Assembly: GCA_019677205.1 (NCBI GenBank)
Contig: JAAMXY010000376.1
Span: forward strand, 1-56,989
Length of the DNA stretch: 56,989 nt
Source of the DNA: Pinguiococcus pyrenoidosus
Taxonomy: Eukaryota > Sar > Pinguiophyceae > Pinguiochrysidales > Pinguiochrysidaceae
Direction: 5' to 3'
Below are positions 1 to 10,517 of this stretch, one piece after another; position 1 is the stretch's first letter; every line of letters begins with the position of its first letter. The position numbers and the translations under genes are program-made. The notes beneath the pieces were generated by a model. The model searched no databases. It was not told the DNA's origin and saw nothing but the letters and a program-made list of their open reading frames with translations.

Positions 1-364
1 GGATTAGCTGGAATTGGTGTCGTGGGTGGAGATGCGGGGGATCAGCTGATTCCCGCGAGGAACGGGATCTCAGATCTGTGCTCTTGTTTTCGATTCTTAC
101 AGAGATGATCATAAGAAGGAACTGACAACACAATTACAACGCAGCTTCTTCTTTCCATCCCTCCCGTCCGTTTCAGATCAAGAACATTTCGCCGCCGCTG
201 TGGGAATTCCGCCCTCTTCCCAGTATTCTGCCCCTTTAAGGCAGTCCACGGCTGGGGAGGGGCTCCTAGGGGTCATTGCAGCGCTCCTGGTACTTTGCGA
301 CCGGAAACTGGGAAGGCGGAGGCCCCTGGAGCTGCCGAGCAAGAAGCAGCGCGGAGGGGGAAAG
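1..364. other. Left-edge intergenic / 5' flank
   Basis: No reading frame in this stretch looks like protein on either strand. It precedes the first ATG of the LRR gene at 365, so it probably holds that gene's promoter and 5' UTR. I see no repeat or RNA gene in it. Confidence 0.4.
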
Positions 365-2759
365 ATGGCCCCTGGCAGAAGCGCGTTACAGCCGGAGGAA
401 AAGCGGCGCTTCAACAGCATCGAGATTCCGGGACTGTGGAATCTGCGACTTCCGTCGAACTCGTCGTCCTCGTCGTCGCCAACCGCTTCCCGAGGCGCCC
501 TCCCCACGGTGAGCTGGAACAAAAAGGACTCTGGACTCTTCGCCAACGCTGACATCCGCTTCGTCAGATTCACTTGCCTCCGAAGGAGGTCAAGGTGCTC
601 TCGCCGCGGAGGAGCAGCGTGGTGCGACCTCGACAGCTGACGCTGCCACGGATCGCGACGAAAGGCAAGGCGTCTAAGGGGCCGACGCTGCGACTACCAA
701 GACCAGGTTTGGGAACAATAGCGCCAGATTCCTCGCGAGGGGGAGGAAGCAAGACACCACCTCGCTAATGCCTTTGACTTTCTTTTCTCTACTTACTGAT
801 TGTGCTGCTTCAGGAGTCAAAGACGACAAAACCCTCGATGGATTCCTTCTGCTGGACGTCGCCAACGTCCTGCTGCCCAACGAGGCGAGGAACGTGGATC
901 TCACGAGCATGTCGATCAGGTCGGTGAAGGACGATGACGCCACTTTCTTCACGGCGCTGCGGCAGATCGACGCGGGGAACAACGAGGGGCTGGGCCTGCG
1001 GGACTTTGTCTACTTTCCTGCACTGGAAGATCTGCGGCTCCAGTGCAATCAGCTCAAGAAGCTGGAGTCGTGGGGCGACGGTCCTGACGGCACGCCGATG
1101 TTTACCGCGCTCCGGAGTTTGGACCTCTCCTACAATTTCATTGACCTCCCCTCTATTCTGCTCTTGCGAGACATGCCAGCCCTTGAGATTCTGGATCTTA
1201 CAGGGTGCGGACTACGAACTCTACCGGCCGCGGCCGAGATGGCCGAGTTCGAAACGCTGGAGCATCTCGTGCTGGAGCGGAACCTTTTCGAGGATGCTCC
1301 AGCTCTCTTTTTATCCTTGTCGCGGATGCCAGCTCTAAGAGAGCTGGACCTTGCATATAACTGCCTCAAGGAGGTGCCAACGCTGGCAGTTCTGAATGAG
1401 GTCTCGGAGCGGGCAGACCAAAGGGCGAAAGCTGAAGTGCCCGAGACAGACGCCGCGGGGAACCCCTCGGCCGTGCCTGAAGCAACCGAGGAGCCTGTCG
1501 ACGAAGGCGGAGTTGCAGAATGCGTGGATTCGTCGCCAGAGAAGTGGCGCTTCGCCATGCTGCAGGTTCTGGACTTGGCCTTCAACAGCGTCGGGAGCGA
1601 GGCGGACCTCGCAGGCATCGCAACCTTCCCACGGCCGATGCGAGTCTTCCTCTATGGGAATCCCGTTCTGGGAAGTGACGGTGAGGATCCCACCGGTGAG
1701 ACGGTTCAGCGCCTGCAGGATGCGTGCGACGCGGCCGCCGATGGCTGGGCCGCGCCGAATCGCCGGGTCCAGCTCGTGACGGAAGGCCCAAGGAAAAGAC
1801 AGTTCGACCGGTGTCTGAAGCGCTCCCTGTACGGAGAGACCCCCGTCGTCGAGGTATCTGAGAAGCCGATTCCTCTCGCAAAGGACTTTCTCGAAGCAGG
1901 AAACAAGTTTCTCGAGGAAAGCATCAAGAGGGAGGCGGCGATCAAAGCCGAGATGCGCAGACTGCAACATCGTTGCACTGCGGACACTCTGGTGGAGGCG
2001 GTGCTTTCGGAGCCACAGGAGGCTCGGCAGGGTATTCTCAAGGCGGACGAGTTCTTCGTCACGGGGGTCGATCTCGGCTCCTTTGAGGACGAGAAGGAGG
2101 CGACGGAGGAGAAGCAGGAGCATAGCGGGGCCACCACATCTGAGAGGCAGGGCGACTCCATGCTCAAGGCCTATGAAGCGTGGGTGAACTCGCTCGACGC
2201 GCAGCTGCCGGGAGCGCTCGTGAGACGCGCGTACTACGTTGAACCACAGGACCCCAGCAAGCTCAGGGCCGCCATCCACGCTTTGCGCTTCGCCCTCGAT
2301 CATCCGCTCACAAGCCACGATGACCGCGACATCCCCGATCCTCCCCAGATTGCGTATGTGGACGCTCGTGACCAGAAGGGACCCAAGGGCGAGGGAGGTC
2401 CAGGGAAAGAGGGAAGTGGGCGCTTCATTGTGAAGTCCGTGGGGAAGCCAGGCACCACGCTGACCAAGGCCACCAAAGCCTACTACGCCAGAGCCGTTCC
2501 CAGGCGATCGTACGTACCGCTTTCTGAGCGAGCTGAGAAGCTCCAGGAAGCTCGTCTGCGTGGAAGTCAAAGCAAGCAAGATCTCGCAGAGCTCGAAGTG
2601 GTGCTTGAAGAGATGAACAAGAAGCTGGAGCGACTCGGGATCAAAACGCCCGGAGACGCCAAGCATCCATCTCCAGCCGCGAACGGATCAAGCCGGGATC
2701 GGCGAATGGCGGCACTTCTGGACATCATGGCAAAGGTAGCGAAAGAGATGAAGGCATGA
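365..2759 (+). CDS. XRRA1: XRRA1-like leucine-rich repeat protein
   Basis: Three exons: 365-508, 568-706 and 814-2759, giving 742 aa. Introns of 59 and 107 bp have GT-AG ends; the second carries TTACTGAT just before its acceptor. Phases match at both joins (0 and 1), and the second join completes a Gly codon directly before VKDDKTLDGFLLL. The N-terminal ~95 residues are basic and disordered. LRRs follow, recognisable from FPALEDLRLQCNQLKKLE and ALRSLDLSYN, with a further LRR after an acidic insert. The C-terminal half is helical and charged. The stretch SIRSVKDDDATFF...LRQIDAGNN followed by the F-PAL LRR is the pattern I know from vertebrate XRRA1 (X-ray radiation resistance associated 1), whose molecular role is poorly defined. 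LRR assignment is firm; orthology to XRRA1 is from memory of the family. Its tail converges on SPEF1. Confidence 0.8.
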
Positions 2760-3086
2760 CGAGCAGAGGAGGCGCGGCTTGCAGACGCTCGCACAGCGAG
2801 CAACGTGCCCCTACGGAGAACGATGCCGCTTCTGGCAAGTTGGACTCGCGATTTTCCACCTGCGCTTGTAGCCTTGCCTTTGCGGCCTCCTCATTCAAGC
2901 ATACCCAAGTGGCAATCAGGGCAAACAACACTTCCATGATTCGTTCCTGCACACTGAACACGACAATCAAAACCAGGACGATGGCACGGTCTATGAAGGC
3001 AGGGCCTTTGCTCTACTTGGCGGGCACCAGCGCTGATCCTGCTCCTTTGCAATCACATCGCCGTGCTCGCGCCTTTGCGCCGTGCC
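2760..3086. other. Convergent intergenic region
   Basis: A spacer of 327 bp between the stop codons of the XRRA1-like gene and SPEF1. It should hold both 3' UTRs and polyadenylation signals. Open frames here are short and composition-driven. I see no further gene. Confidence 0.5.
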
Positions 3087-3976
3087 TCAAGCTCGCGGTG
3101 CGTGGCTCTGCGCCTCCATCAGCCTTTCGATCTTCGTATCCTTCAGGCGCAGGAGCTGCTCTAGTTTCGCAATCTTGAGCTCCAGGATCTCTACCGTCTC
3201 TGTGAGCTCCTCGATTCTCTTATCCTTGTCCATCAAGATTCCCTGGTCCACTTCACGGTGCGGCGGGCGACGAGACGAGCGGATTGGCCCCTCCGACGCA
3301 GGCTGGGCCGCGGTCAGCTTCATTCGCCGCTCCTTCGGGTCGCTCGCGTTCATTTCACCTGGAGACACCGAGTGTTTTGCTTAAGTCTGCCACATGTACA
3401 GTGAAAGAGCTCTCAAGGAGAGTCTTTCTTGCTTCTCCACTACCTGAAGAACCCATGTCCATCGGGCTGCGCTCGTGGTGACTCGCAGCCTGCTGCGGAT
3501 CCCCTCGACGACGAACGAGGTGCTGCTTGTACGCTGCTAGTCGGAGCTGAAGTAAGTGCAAGAAGCGCTCTACGACTCCCGGTTGCGCCAGAGAGAGTGA
3601 GTTGACGTCTTGCGGCAGAAGCTGTGTTGGAAGGGCCTCATGTTAGTCTGGTCTCGGCTGGGAAAGGTGCGAACGAAACGCCGTCCGGATTGTCTTGACG
3701 CACCAGAAACCCCAGCTTCTTCAGCACTTTTTGCTGCAAGGTGTTCCAGTTGTACTCCTTCTGCTTCAGGGAGTTCGCTGCCGAGTAGTTGTGCAAGTCC
3801 ACCAAGTGTGGGAAGAAGTGTGCGACGACTTCGGCCGCCAGGACGGCATCGGAGAAGTCACGAGAGATGTTGCGCTTGGGTCGCGACAGCGGAATCTCGT
3901 CCACCCACATGTACAGCTTCTGCAGGTCATCCTGCTGGAGCGACACACTCTCAAGCGACACGCGAGACATGGCCAT
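3087..3976 (-). CDS. SPEF1: SPEF1/CLAMP microtubule-binding calponin-homology protein
   Basis: Exons on the minus strand: 3976-3704, 3621-3444 and 3358-3087 (240 aa), close to the ~236 aa of animal SPEF1. Introns are 82 and 85 bp, GT-AG, with matching phases (0 and 1). Residues ~14-110 form the CH_2 domain: LYMWVDEIPLSRPKRNISRD and VLAAEVVAHFFPHLVDLHNY are near-diagnostic. Exon 2 continues it with PGVVERFLHLLQLRL. Exon 3 carries the conserved C-terminal coiled coil, RIEELTETVEILELKIAKLE. SPEF1 binds and stabilises microtubules in motile cilia (central pair) and epithelial bundles. ATG 3976 is the first in frame; an upstream GTG at 4039 is not needed. It shares a ~490-bp divergent promoter region with CDC5L. 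Confidence 0.92.
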
Positions 3977-4469
3977 GGCCCTTGGCGGGGGCGTTTCCCG
4001 CGCCGAAGACGACTTGCCCGAGATGGGAGCTGCCCGCACCTAGCTCTTACTGATGATTTATCAGTGTATATTTTGGATTATGATATCTTGAATCTCATTT
4101 GACGTCAGGACTCGTGGAACATTGGAGCATTATGTAGTACTTGAGAATTTGAATAGTCTTCACCCTCGAGGTGCGGGAGTCCGGGAATCCTAAGGATCTG
4201 CAGCTCCCGGGGGTTGCCAGAGAGAGAAAGGGTGAAACCTCCTGGGGAAATTCTGTGCCGACCGTTTTATTTAAAACCTATTTCAATATATTTAAATACG
4301 GAAATCAACCGTGCTGTAACACAGCACCACATCCGTCGAATCCTCGAGCCGCTTGCCGCCAAGCTTTTCCCGCCATTCCCGCCTTGAGAGAGCATTTGGT
4401 GCCGCACCCTAAAGCTGTCGTTGCCTCTTTTCGACTCCATCGTCTCCTCGGAGACGCCGTAGCTCCAAG
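3977..4469. promoter_or_regulatory. Divergent promoter region SPEF1 / CDC5L with AT-rich island
   Basis: A 493-bp spacer between two head-to-head start codons. It contains AT-rich blocks at about 4055-4110 and 4263-4305 inside otherwise GC-rich DNA. Position suggests a shared or back-to-back promoter. I did not recognise a specific factor site. Confidence 0.45.
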
Positions 4470-7297
4470 ATGGTGCGCATCATGATGCGCGGCGGCGTGT
4501 GGAAGAACACGGAGGATGAGATCCTCAAGGCCGCGGTGATGAAGTACGGGAAGCACAACTGGGCGCGCGTCGCCTCTCTGCTGCCGCGCAAGTCCGCAAA
4601 GCAGTGCAAGGCTCGCTGGTATGAGTGGCTGGATCCCAGCATCAAGAAGACGGAATGGAGTCGCGAAGAAGACGAGAAACTACTTCACCTGGCGAAGCTC
4701 ATGCCCAACCAGTGGCGCACGATTGCGCCCCTCGTGGGGCGAACGGCTCGCATGTGCTTGGACCGGTACGAGAAGCTGTTGGACGCTGCTCAAGATCTAG
4801 ACGGCGACGCGAGCGCGGCGGACGATCCGCGGCGACTGCGTCCGGGCGAGATCGACCCCGCGCCCGAGACCAAGCCGGCGAGGCCGGACCCCATCGACAT
4901 GGACGAGGATGAGAAAGAGATGCTCAGCGAGGCGCGAGCTCGCCTGGCCAACACCAAGGGCAAGAAGGCGAAGCGGAAAGCGCGGGAGAAGCAGCTGGAG
5001 GAAGCTCGGCGGCTGGCCTCGCTGCAGAAGAGGCGGGAGCTGAAGGCCGCAGGCATTGTGCAGCGGCGCCACGCGCGGCGCACACAGCACGTAGACTACG
5101 AGCACGAGATCCCTTTTCATCAGAAGGTGCCTGCGGGCTTCTTCGACACCTCCGAGGAAGAGCAGCGGTCCAGGGAGATGAGCAGAGAGAGCCACGTGAA
5201 GAACTTTGAGCGGCTGCGGACGGATCGGATGGCGGACAAGAAAAGGGAGGCGGAGCGCCGCAAGGCCCAGAAGGACGACCAGAAAGAAGCGCAGAAGATG
5301 GCCGTTGCTGACCCAGTCAAGCGCGCGCAGATGTCGCAGAAGGCCAACGCACTGCCGGCAGTACGAGCGCGGACCGCCCTGTCGCTGCCCAGTCCGCAGG
5401 TCACCGACGCCGAGCTGGAGGACATCGCCAGGCTCGGTCAGCAGGCGCAGAGCGCAATGTCCAGCTCGGGCAGCCAGGACGTGACTCGGGCGTTGCTCGG
5501 GGAGCTCTCCGCCAAGATGGCCACCCCTACGCCGATGCGGACGCCCCGCCAAGTCGGAAACCAGGATGCTCTGCTGCAAGAGGCGAAGCTCCAGCGCGCC
5601 CTCATCACCCAGCAGACGCCCCTCCTTCGAGGCGATGGTGAGGCTGCGGAAGCCGCCCAAGCTGAAGTGGACCTCACGGCGGGCACCGGATTCCAGGGCG
5701 CGACCCCCATGCGAAGCTCGAATCGAACCCCCCATCCGAGCTCGATGGGCGAGGGAACGCCTGCCCGGCCGGGGTCCGTCAGGATGGCAGCTGGCGCTAC
5801 GCCGCAGGCTACCCCGCTGAGGGACGGCCTGGGCCTCAATGAAGCTGCGATCGTGACGGAGGAACCGAAGCGCAAGCGGAGAAGGAAGGGAGGGCAAGTG
5901 AGCGAGATCGCGGCGGGGCTTAGTGCGCTCCCCGAGCCCGAGAACGAGGTGACCTTGGAGCTGCCGGAGCTGCCGCCGGAGGAGGACACAGAGACGAAGG
6001 AGGCAGTGGAAGATGCGGAAGTCGTCGAAGAGAAGCGTCAGCTTGCTCGGCAAGAGGAGCAGAAGAAGCTCCTGGCCAGGCGATCAAGCGTGGTGAAGCA
6101 GCAGCTCCCGCGACCGTCGCAGGTCGACGTCAAGGCGCTGCTGAAGACGGTAGAGCGGGAAGACGACGTGGAGGAGCTCGTGCAGGAAGAGATGATTGGC
6201 ATGATGGCGAGGGACGCTCGGGACTTTCCCGTGAGCGTCAAGGAGAGCAACACGGGGCTTGGCTTGACGGTCTCAGCGGCGCCGAAAGAGGAAGGCGGGA
6301 GGAAGAAGAAGAAGAAAGGGCGCAAGGCGGCGAAGCGCGACGACCTGGATGCCAATGCGGAAGCCATTCCCTACGTCGAGGTACGTGCTCGTCTTGAAGG
6401 CGTGCTCCACGCAGGGAGTGCGGGACAGCTGACCTCGGTGTGTCCCTACCCGCGCGACGCAGTACGCGGACGAGGAGCTCGAGAAGGCCCGCGAGATGAT
6501 CCAGGTGGCTCTCAAGGAGCTTCCCAATCCGAGTGCGGCGCGATTTGCCGAAGCGTGGAAGAGGCAGTCGGAGGTGAGGGACTCGACGTCTTCACGGGAG
6601 ACGGCTGGAGTCGGACAACTGACAACTGACGACCTCTGCCTAGGCGCTCATTGACACGAAGGAAGGGTATAGAGAAGTGGCGACGCTCCGCAGGGAGGAA
6701 CTTACCGACGCGCTCTTCCAGCACCACGCTGTACACGTCGACTGCCTTGCCAAGAAGCTGAAGAAGGTAAGTCGCCGGCTCCAGAGGCGAGACGGGCTTG
6801 CTCGCAGCTCGGGTTTCTCATGCGCCGACTGCTGCAGGCGGAGAAGGTGGAAGGCAAGCTACAGATTCACCTCAATGGCTACATCAACAAGGCCAGTCAA
6901 CACGAAGGCTCCTTTCAAGAGTAAGCTCGTAGCTTATCGGCGGTCGTCGCCTGTGTGAAGCCAGCGTCCTCTGACCGAAATTCCCCCCCCCGATAGGCTG
7001 GCGGCGAGACTTGACGCGACTCTCCTGGAGCTCCACTCTTGCCGAGTCCTCGCGCAGCAAGAAGCCAAAGCGCTCCCGCAGCGGTTGAGGGACGCAGATA
7101 CCGCCCTGCAAAGTGTCATGCGCCGAGAGATGGATCTGCAGCGCATTTATCAGGTGAGTTCTGTGAGTTCTGTGGGCCGAAGCGTGGGCCGATCTTCTCT
7201 GACGGTTCATCGCTGTCTGTTCATGTAGATTTTGGAATCCTATCGTAATGAGCTGGTGGAGGCGATGCAGAAGGCAACCGTTGTCGCCGAGGGCTGA
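4470..7297 (+). CDS. CDC5L: CDC5-like MYB protein of the Prp19/NineTeen spliceosome complex
   Basis: Six exons: 4470-6380, 6463-6573, 6644-6766, 6838-6920, 6997-7153 and 7229-7297 (817 aa; human CDC5L is about 800). All five introns are 70-82 bp, GT-AG, with compatible phases. Two MYB repeats occupy residues ~6-105: MRGGVWKNTEDEILKAAVMK, KQCKARWYEWLDPSIKKTEW and QWRTIAPLVGRT. A highly charged linker follows, then a region with TP motifs (ATPMRTP, GATPMR), typical CDK-type sites of this family. The C-terminal helices rebuilt by splicing (DEELEKAREMIQVALKELPN, YREVATLRREEL, AMQKATVVAEG) match the Prp19-binding end of CDC5L. It acts in the nucleus in spliceosome activation and catalysis. All introns cluster in the last quarter of the gene. 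Confidence 0.95.
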
Positions 7298-7674
7298 GAC
7301 AGGATTCAGTACCATTTGATAATTACTTCTCAGCCAGCGCTTCCGCCACTGGGTGTCCTTCGCTTTCCAGCTTCCCTCATCGACAGACATGGTCACGCAG
7401 GCCTCAGCTTGTACGTACGTGCAAGACCTGGCTCGAGCTCCTTCAGTTCAGGCATTCGGGTTCCAAGCAAATTGCTGTGCTACGCCTTGCACCAGCTGTG
7501 CTACGCCTTGCACCAGCTGTGCTACGCCTTGCACCAGCTGTACTACGCCTTGCACCGGCTCTGCCTGCAAAAAAACATCTAGATGACAACGTAGATATGA
7601 ACTCTCTCTCCGTGTGGTCCCTCCCGCAGGAGACCCTTCATGAAGCCGTAGCGTCCTTGGGCCAAGAGTCACAC
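7298..7674. other. Convergent intergenic region with a minisatellite
   Basis: A spacer between the CDC5L stop and the end of the ARM-like gene. Its only notable content is the 21-bp tandem array listed separately. Open frames through the array exist in several frames because the unit is a multiple of three, and I do not call them genes. Confidence 0.5.
7475..7558. repeat. 21-bp tandem repeat, 4 copies
   Basis: Unit CTGTGCTACGCCTTGCACCAG repeated at 7475, 7496, 7517 and 7538. The first three copies are identical and the last has two substitutions. It is intergenic, downstream of CDC5L. Confidence 0.95.
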
Positions 7675-9096
7675 CTAGCGTGCTGCAGTCTTGTAGAGGG
7701 ACGAATATGCATCCTCGGGGAAGTTTCCCTGCTTCTTCACGCCCGTGCTGCGAGAGTACACGGCGCCCAGGTACCAGACGCACTCCATCGCGGCCTCGCC
7801 CGTGCAGATCTCCTCACTGCGCCGGATGGAGGCATGCGGGCCTACATACTTGTGTCTTCTATGGGCCTTGTCGTCCTCATCAGCGCCAAAGTCGTGCTTG
7901 TCGAAGTAGAGCGCTCCTCCTTTCCGGAAGGGCAGAAGCTGGCTCTGCGTGGAGAAGTCATACATGCTCGGGTGCCTCGTGCGCGACGCCTTCGAGGCCG
8001 GCTGCTTATCGCCCTTCTCGCCGGGCCCCGCTTCCACCTCCGCCGCGCCGAAGACTCTCGATCTCGTCTGCTCCACCACTCGGATGCCGGATCGCTCCGC
8101 GATGTCCAGCAGCTTGTGCCAGAGCTTCCGCGCCAAGTGGCGCATCGCGACCACGATGTTGTCGCTGACGCCGATGTTGCAGGCGATGTTGCGAAGCACC
8201 CGAACCGCCGCGTAGGACTCCTCCAGGTCCTCGCTGGCAATGAGCGGCACCAGCTTCTCCAGCAGCGCGTCGCCCTTGGGGTGGTCCTCGGTGGGCCGGC
8301 AGACGGCGTCCGCGAAGTCCACGTCCTGCGTGTACTCGTCCAGCTGGGTCAGCGCCTCGACGATGGCGACCGGCACCGCGCAGTCCAGCAGGGTGAGCAG
8401 CAGGCCGTAGGCCGGCGAGTCCACCTGCGGAGGCGGGTCGAAGGCGGACTCCGGCCGGAGGGCGCGGCAGACGATGAGCGCCGTGAGCCGCACCACGACG
8501 TCGTGTCGATCGCTGCTCTTGAGGATGTCGTCGAACTCCGCGACCAGATCCAGGTTCTCCAGCGCGTCCTGGGCACAGGCTCGGTTGAGGCAAAGGGCCG
8601 CGAGGTCCTGCAGGCTCTGGGTCACCAGCTGGTTGCCAAAGGCCGTGGTGGCGTCCAGCAGGATCAACTTGGCCAAGGCCCCAACCGCCCCGACATCATG
8701 CAGAATGGCCGCCCGGTCCGGCCATTGGCACTCCTGGTGCAGCCACTGCGCCGCCCTGCTGATCTGTGCTCGGTCGCGGCTCTCGAGCGCCGCCAGGCGG
8801 CGCTTGTATCGTACGACCCTCCGGACGCTGTTGCGCAGCTTTGCCAGCGGCACCGGCAGCGGCGGCTCGGGCGAGGGGATATCCTCCCGCTCCTGCGGAG
8901 CCGGCGAGTGCGCCCGGCTGCCCGTGGGCGTCACGGGAGGCGGCAGCACGGCCATGACCAGGTCGTCGCAGTCCGGGAGCGCCGTCTCCGGCGCTTCTGC
9001 CTCGGTCGGGGGTGGAATCTTCCTCGGCGGCGGCCTGGCGGCGAAGGTGTCTCTCGTCAGATGGTCGTCATAGGACGGCAGATGCAGCGTCTCCAT
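7675..9096 (-). CDS. ARM/HEAT-like helical repeat protein, unknown function
   Basis: Single-exon 473-aa frame from ATG 9096 to a stop at 7675. Residues 1-85 are Pro-rich and disordered. Residues ~85-310 are Leu/Ala-rich alpha helices with armadillo character, for example AVGALAKLILLDATT, VVVRLTALIVCRAL and ESYAAVRVLRNIACNIGVSD (the last reads like a canonical ARM helix 2-3). The C-terminal ~130 residues are charged, then end in RRSEEICTGEAAMECVWYLG, a hydrophobic-aromatic patch. There is no signal peptide or membrane span. I do not recognise a named family. ARM proteins usually serve as protein-binding scaffolds, often in cilia in such genomes, but that is inference. A long plus-strand open frame over the same bases is an antisense shadow of GC-rich codons. 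Confidence 0.7.
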   Translation of the reverse strand: METLHLPSYDDHLTRDTFAARPPPRKIPPPTEAEAPETALPDCDDLVMAVLPPPVTPTGSRAHSPAPQEREDIPSPEPPLPVPLAKLRNSVRRVVRYKRRLAALESRDRAQISRAAQWLHQECQWPDRAAILHDVGAVGALAKLILLDATTAFGNQLVTQSLQDLAALCLNRACAQDALENLDLVAEFDDILKSSDRHDVVVRLTALIVCRALRPESAFDPPPQVDSPAYGLLLTLLDCAVPVAIVEALTQLDEYTQDVDFADAVCRPTEDHPKGDALLEKLVPLIASEDLEESYAAVRVLRNIACNIGVSDNIVVAMRHLARKLWHKLLDIAERSGIRVVEQTRSRVFGAAEVEAGPGEKGDKQPASKASRTRHPSMYDFSTQSQLLPFRKGGALYFDKHDFGADEDDKAHRRHKYVGPHASIRRSEEICTGEAAMECVWYLGAVYSRSTGVKKQGNFPEDAYSSLYKTAAR

Positions 9097-10517
9097 GGCG
9101 CCTCGCCACGAAGCCTAGGCTCCCGTGGCAACGTCGGAACTTCGCGGGGCCTGCGCAAGGTGCGACGACTGTGGCGTTGAGATGTCAAGAGGACGGCGTC
9201 GTGTTGGCTGGTATAGCGGGCCAAGGACCTCGGCAGATGAGATGTTGACGAATGGGCGCTTCGGGCGGCCGTGCGATTGGCTGCCGGGCTGGGAATGTGG
9301 GGAGGAAAATTTCGGTGCTGCCTTGTTCATCGGGAGACGCAGCGCCATGGCCAATGGATGGGCCTGGTCGGCGCGGAACAGAATTATGCTGCTCGGTTGG
9401 GAGGACTTGGTTGGGTGGGAGGTGCAACGAATCGACGGAGTGACGCAAGCAACCTGCTCAGGATTGGGCAAGAGTATGAGTTAATTTATCCTATAATCCT
9501 TTATGGTCACCTCGGATGCGCTTGGATGTCGGGGCATAGGATGAGATTGGCGCGTTGCTCTCGAGCCCAAAAGGCGAGCGCCGCCGGGCAGCCCAGCGCG
9601 GCCAACTGCCAACCCAGGACGCAGCGACCACGCTTTCCGGGTCTCTCTGGCCGTGAGGATGTCGTCTGCGCCGCTGTCAAGAGCGAGGCGCGACAGTTCT
9701 GTATGCGAAGCGAAGCGAAGTGCAGGCAGTGCAGGCAGTGCAGGCAGTGCAGGCAGTGCAGGCAGTGCAGGCCGCAGAGCGAGGACGAGGCAGCGAACGG
9801 AATGGACAAGCAAGAGCATGACAAGCAAGTTGCTTTCAAGAACAGGCAGCCCAACCGAGGGCACGGCGGAGGAGAGAGGATAAGGGAGAGAGGCGAAAGA
9901 TGAAGAAGAAGAAGGAGGAGAGAGCAAGGAAGGAAGGCCGGCGAGAACGAAGAAGGAGAGACGCGCGATTTCGAGCATTTCGAGCCGACTTTTGGCGCGT
10001 GCAGTGGCATTTGTGGCACTTGTGGCGGTTGACGCCTTCGCGCCGCTGTTCTACGTCGAGCTTGTCGAGCGCGCTGACGTCAGACACCTGAACTACGCGT
10101 GGCGACCTCGGCGGTGACATTCCTGCTTCACCTGCCTCGCCCGCTGATTGGTGGATACGCTCCGCTCGACTCCAATAACGGTGGCGGACACACGTTCTCC
10201 TTCGCGCTTCTTCACCAAACCTTCACGCCGGTAGTCCGGCAGCGTCCAAGGCGGATTGAAAATCCATCGAAACAGAACCGAACACAACAGGCAAACTAGA
10301 CTCCCGCTACGAACGCTCATCCCAGCCCGAGTCCCTTCAACGGAATGCCCAGGCCGCGTGCGCCTTCATGCCGCGTGCACCGGTGACAGGGCTTCGCCGC
10401 ACCGTCCACACGTCGGTGGCGCCCTCCTCGTGAGCGGGGCGCGGCAAGCGGTGTCGCGCGCGCGCGCGCGCATCGACAGCAGCTGTCCACAACCTTGAGA
10501 GAGTCCGCGAATCCAAG
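9097..10517. other. Long divergent intergenic region with low-complexity tracts
   Basis: A 1.4-kb spacer between two head-to-head genes, the longest in the window. It holds a short AT-rich patch (about 9480-9515), a 9-bp tandem array (9720-9773), a purine-rich stretch (about 9880-9965) and a (CG)n run near 10458-10472. Several open frames cross it, but all are low complexity. I cannot support a gene here, though a short multi-exon gene could be hidden. Confidence 0.45.
9720..9773. repeat. 9-bp tandem repeat, 6 copies
   Basis: Unit GTGCAGGCA repeated six times head to tail, the last copy ending in C. It lies in the long divergent spacer upstream of the scaffold gene. Confidence 0.93.

Noticed and set aside
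1335-2666. 443-aa minus-strand open frame
   Set aside because: It is antisense to the LRR domain of the XRRA1-like gene and follows its codon pattern. It has no recognisable content.
4797-6053. 418-aa minus-strand open frame
   Set aside because: It is antisense to the charged region of CDC5L. The His/Leu/Arg-rich composition is the mirror of GC-rich codons.
7477-9180. 567-aa plus-strand open frame
   Set aside because: It overlaps the ARM-like gene on the other strand and starts inside the 21-bp repeat. Its composition is Arg/Gln/His/Val-rich, with no domain.
9481-9978. Possible minus-strand protein with a (LPA)n run and hydrophobic start
   Set aside because: The run is the 9-bp repeat translated. 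The rest is Ser/Leu/Pro low complexity, and an equally long frame exists on the plus strand.
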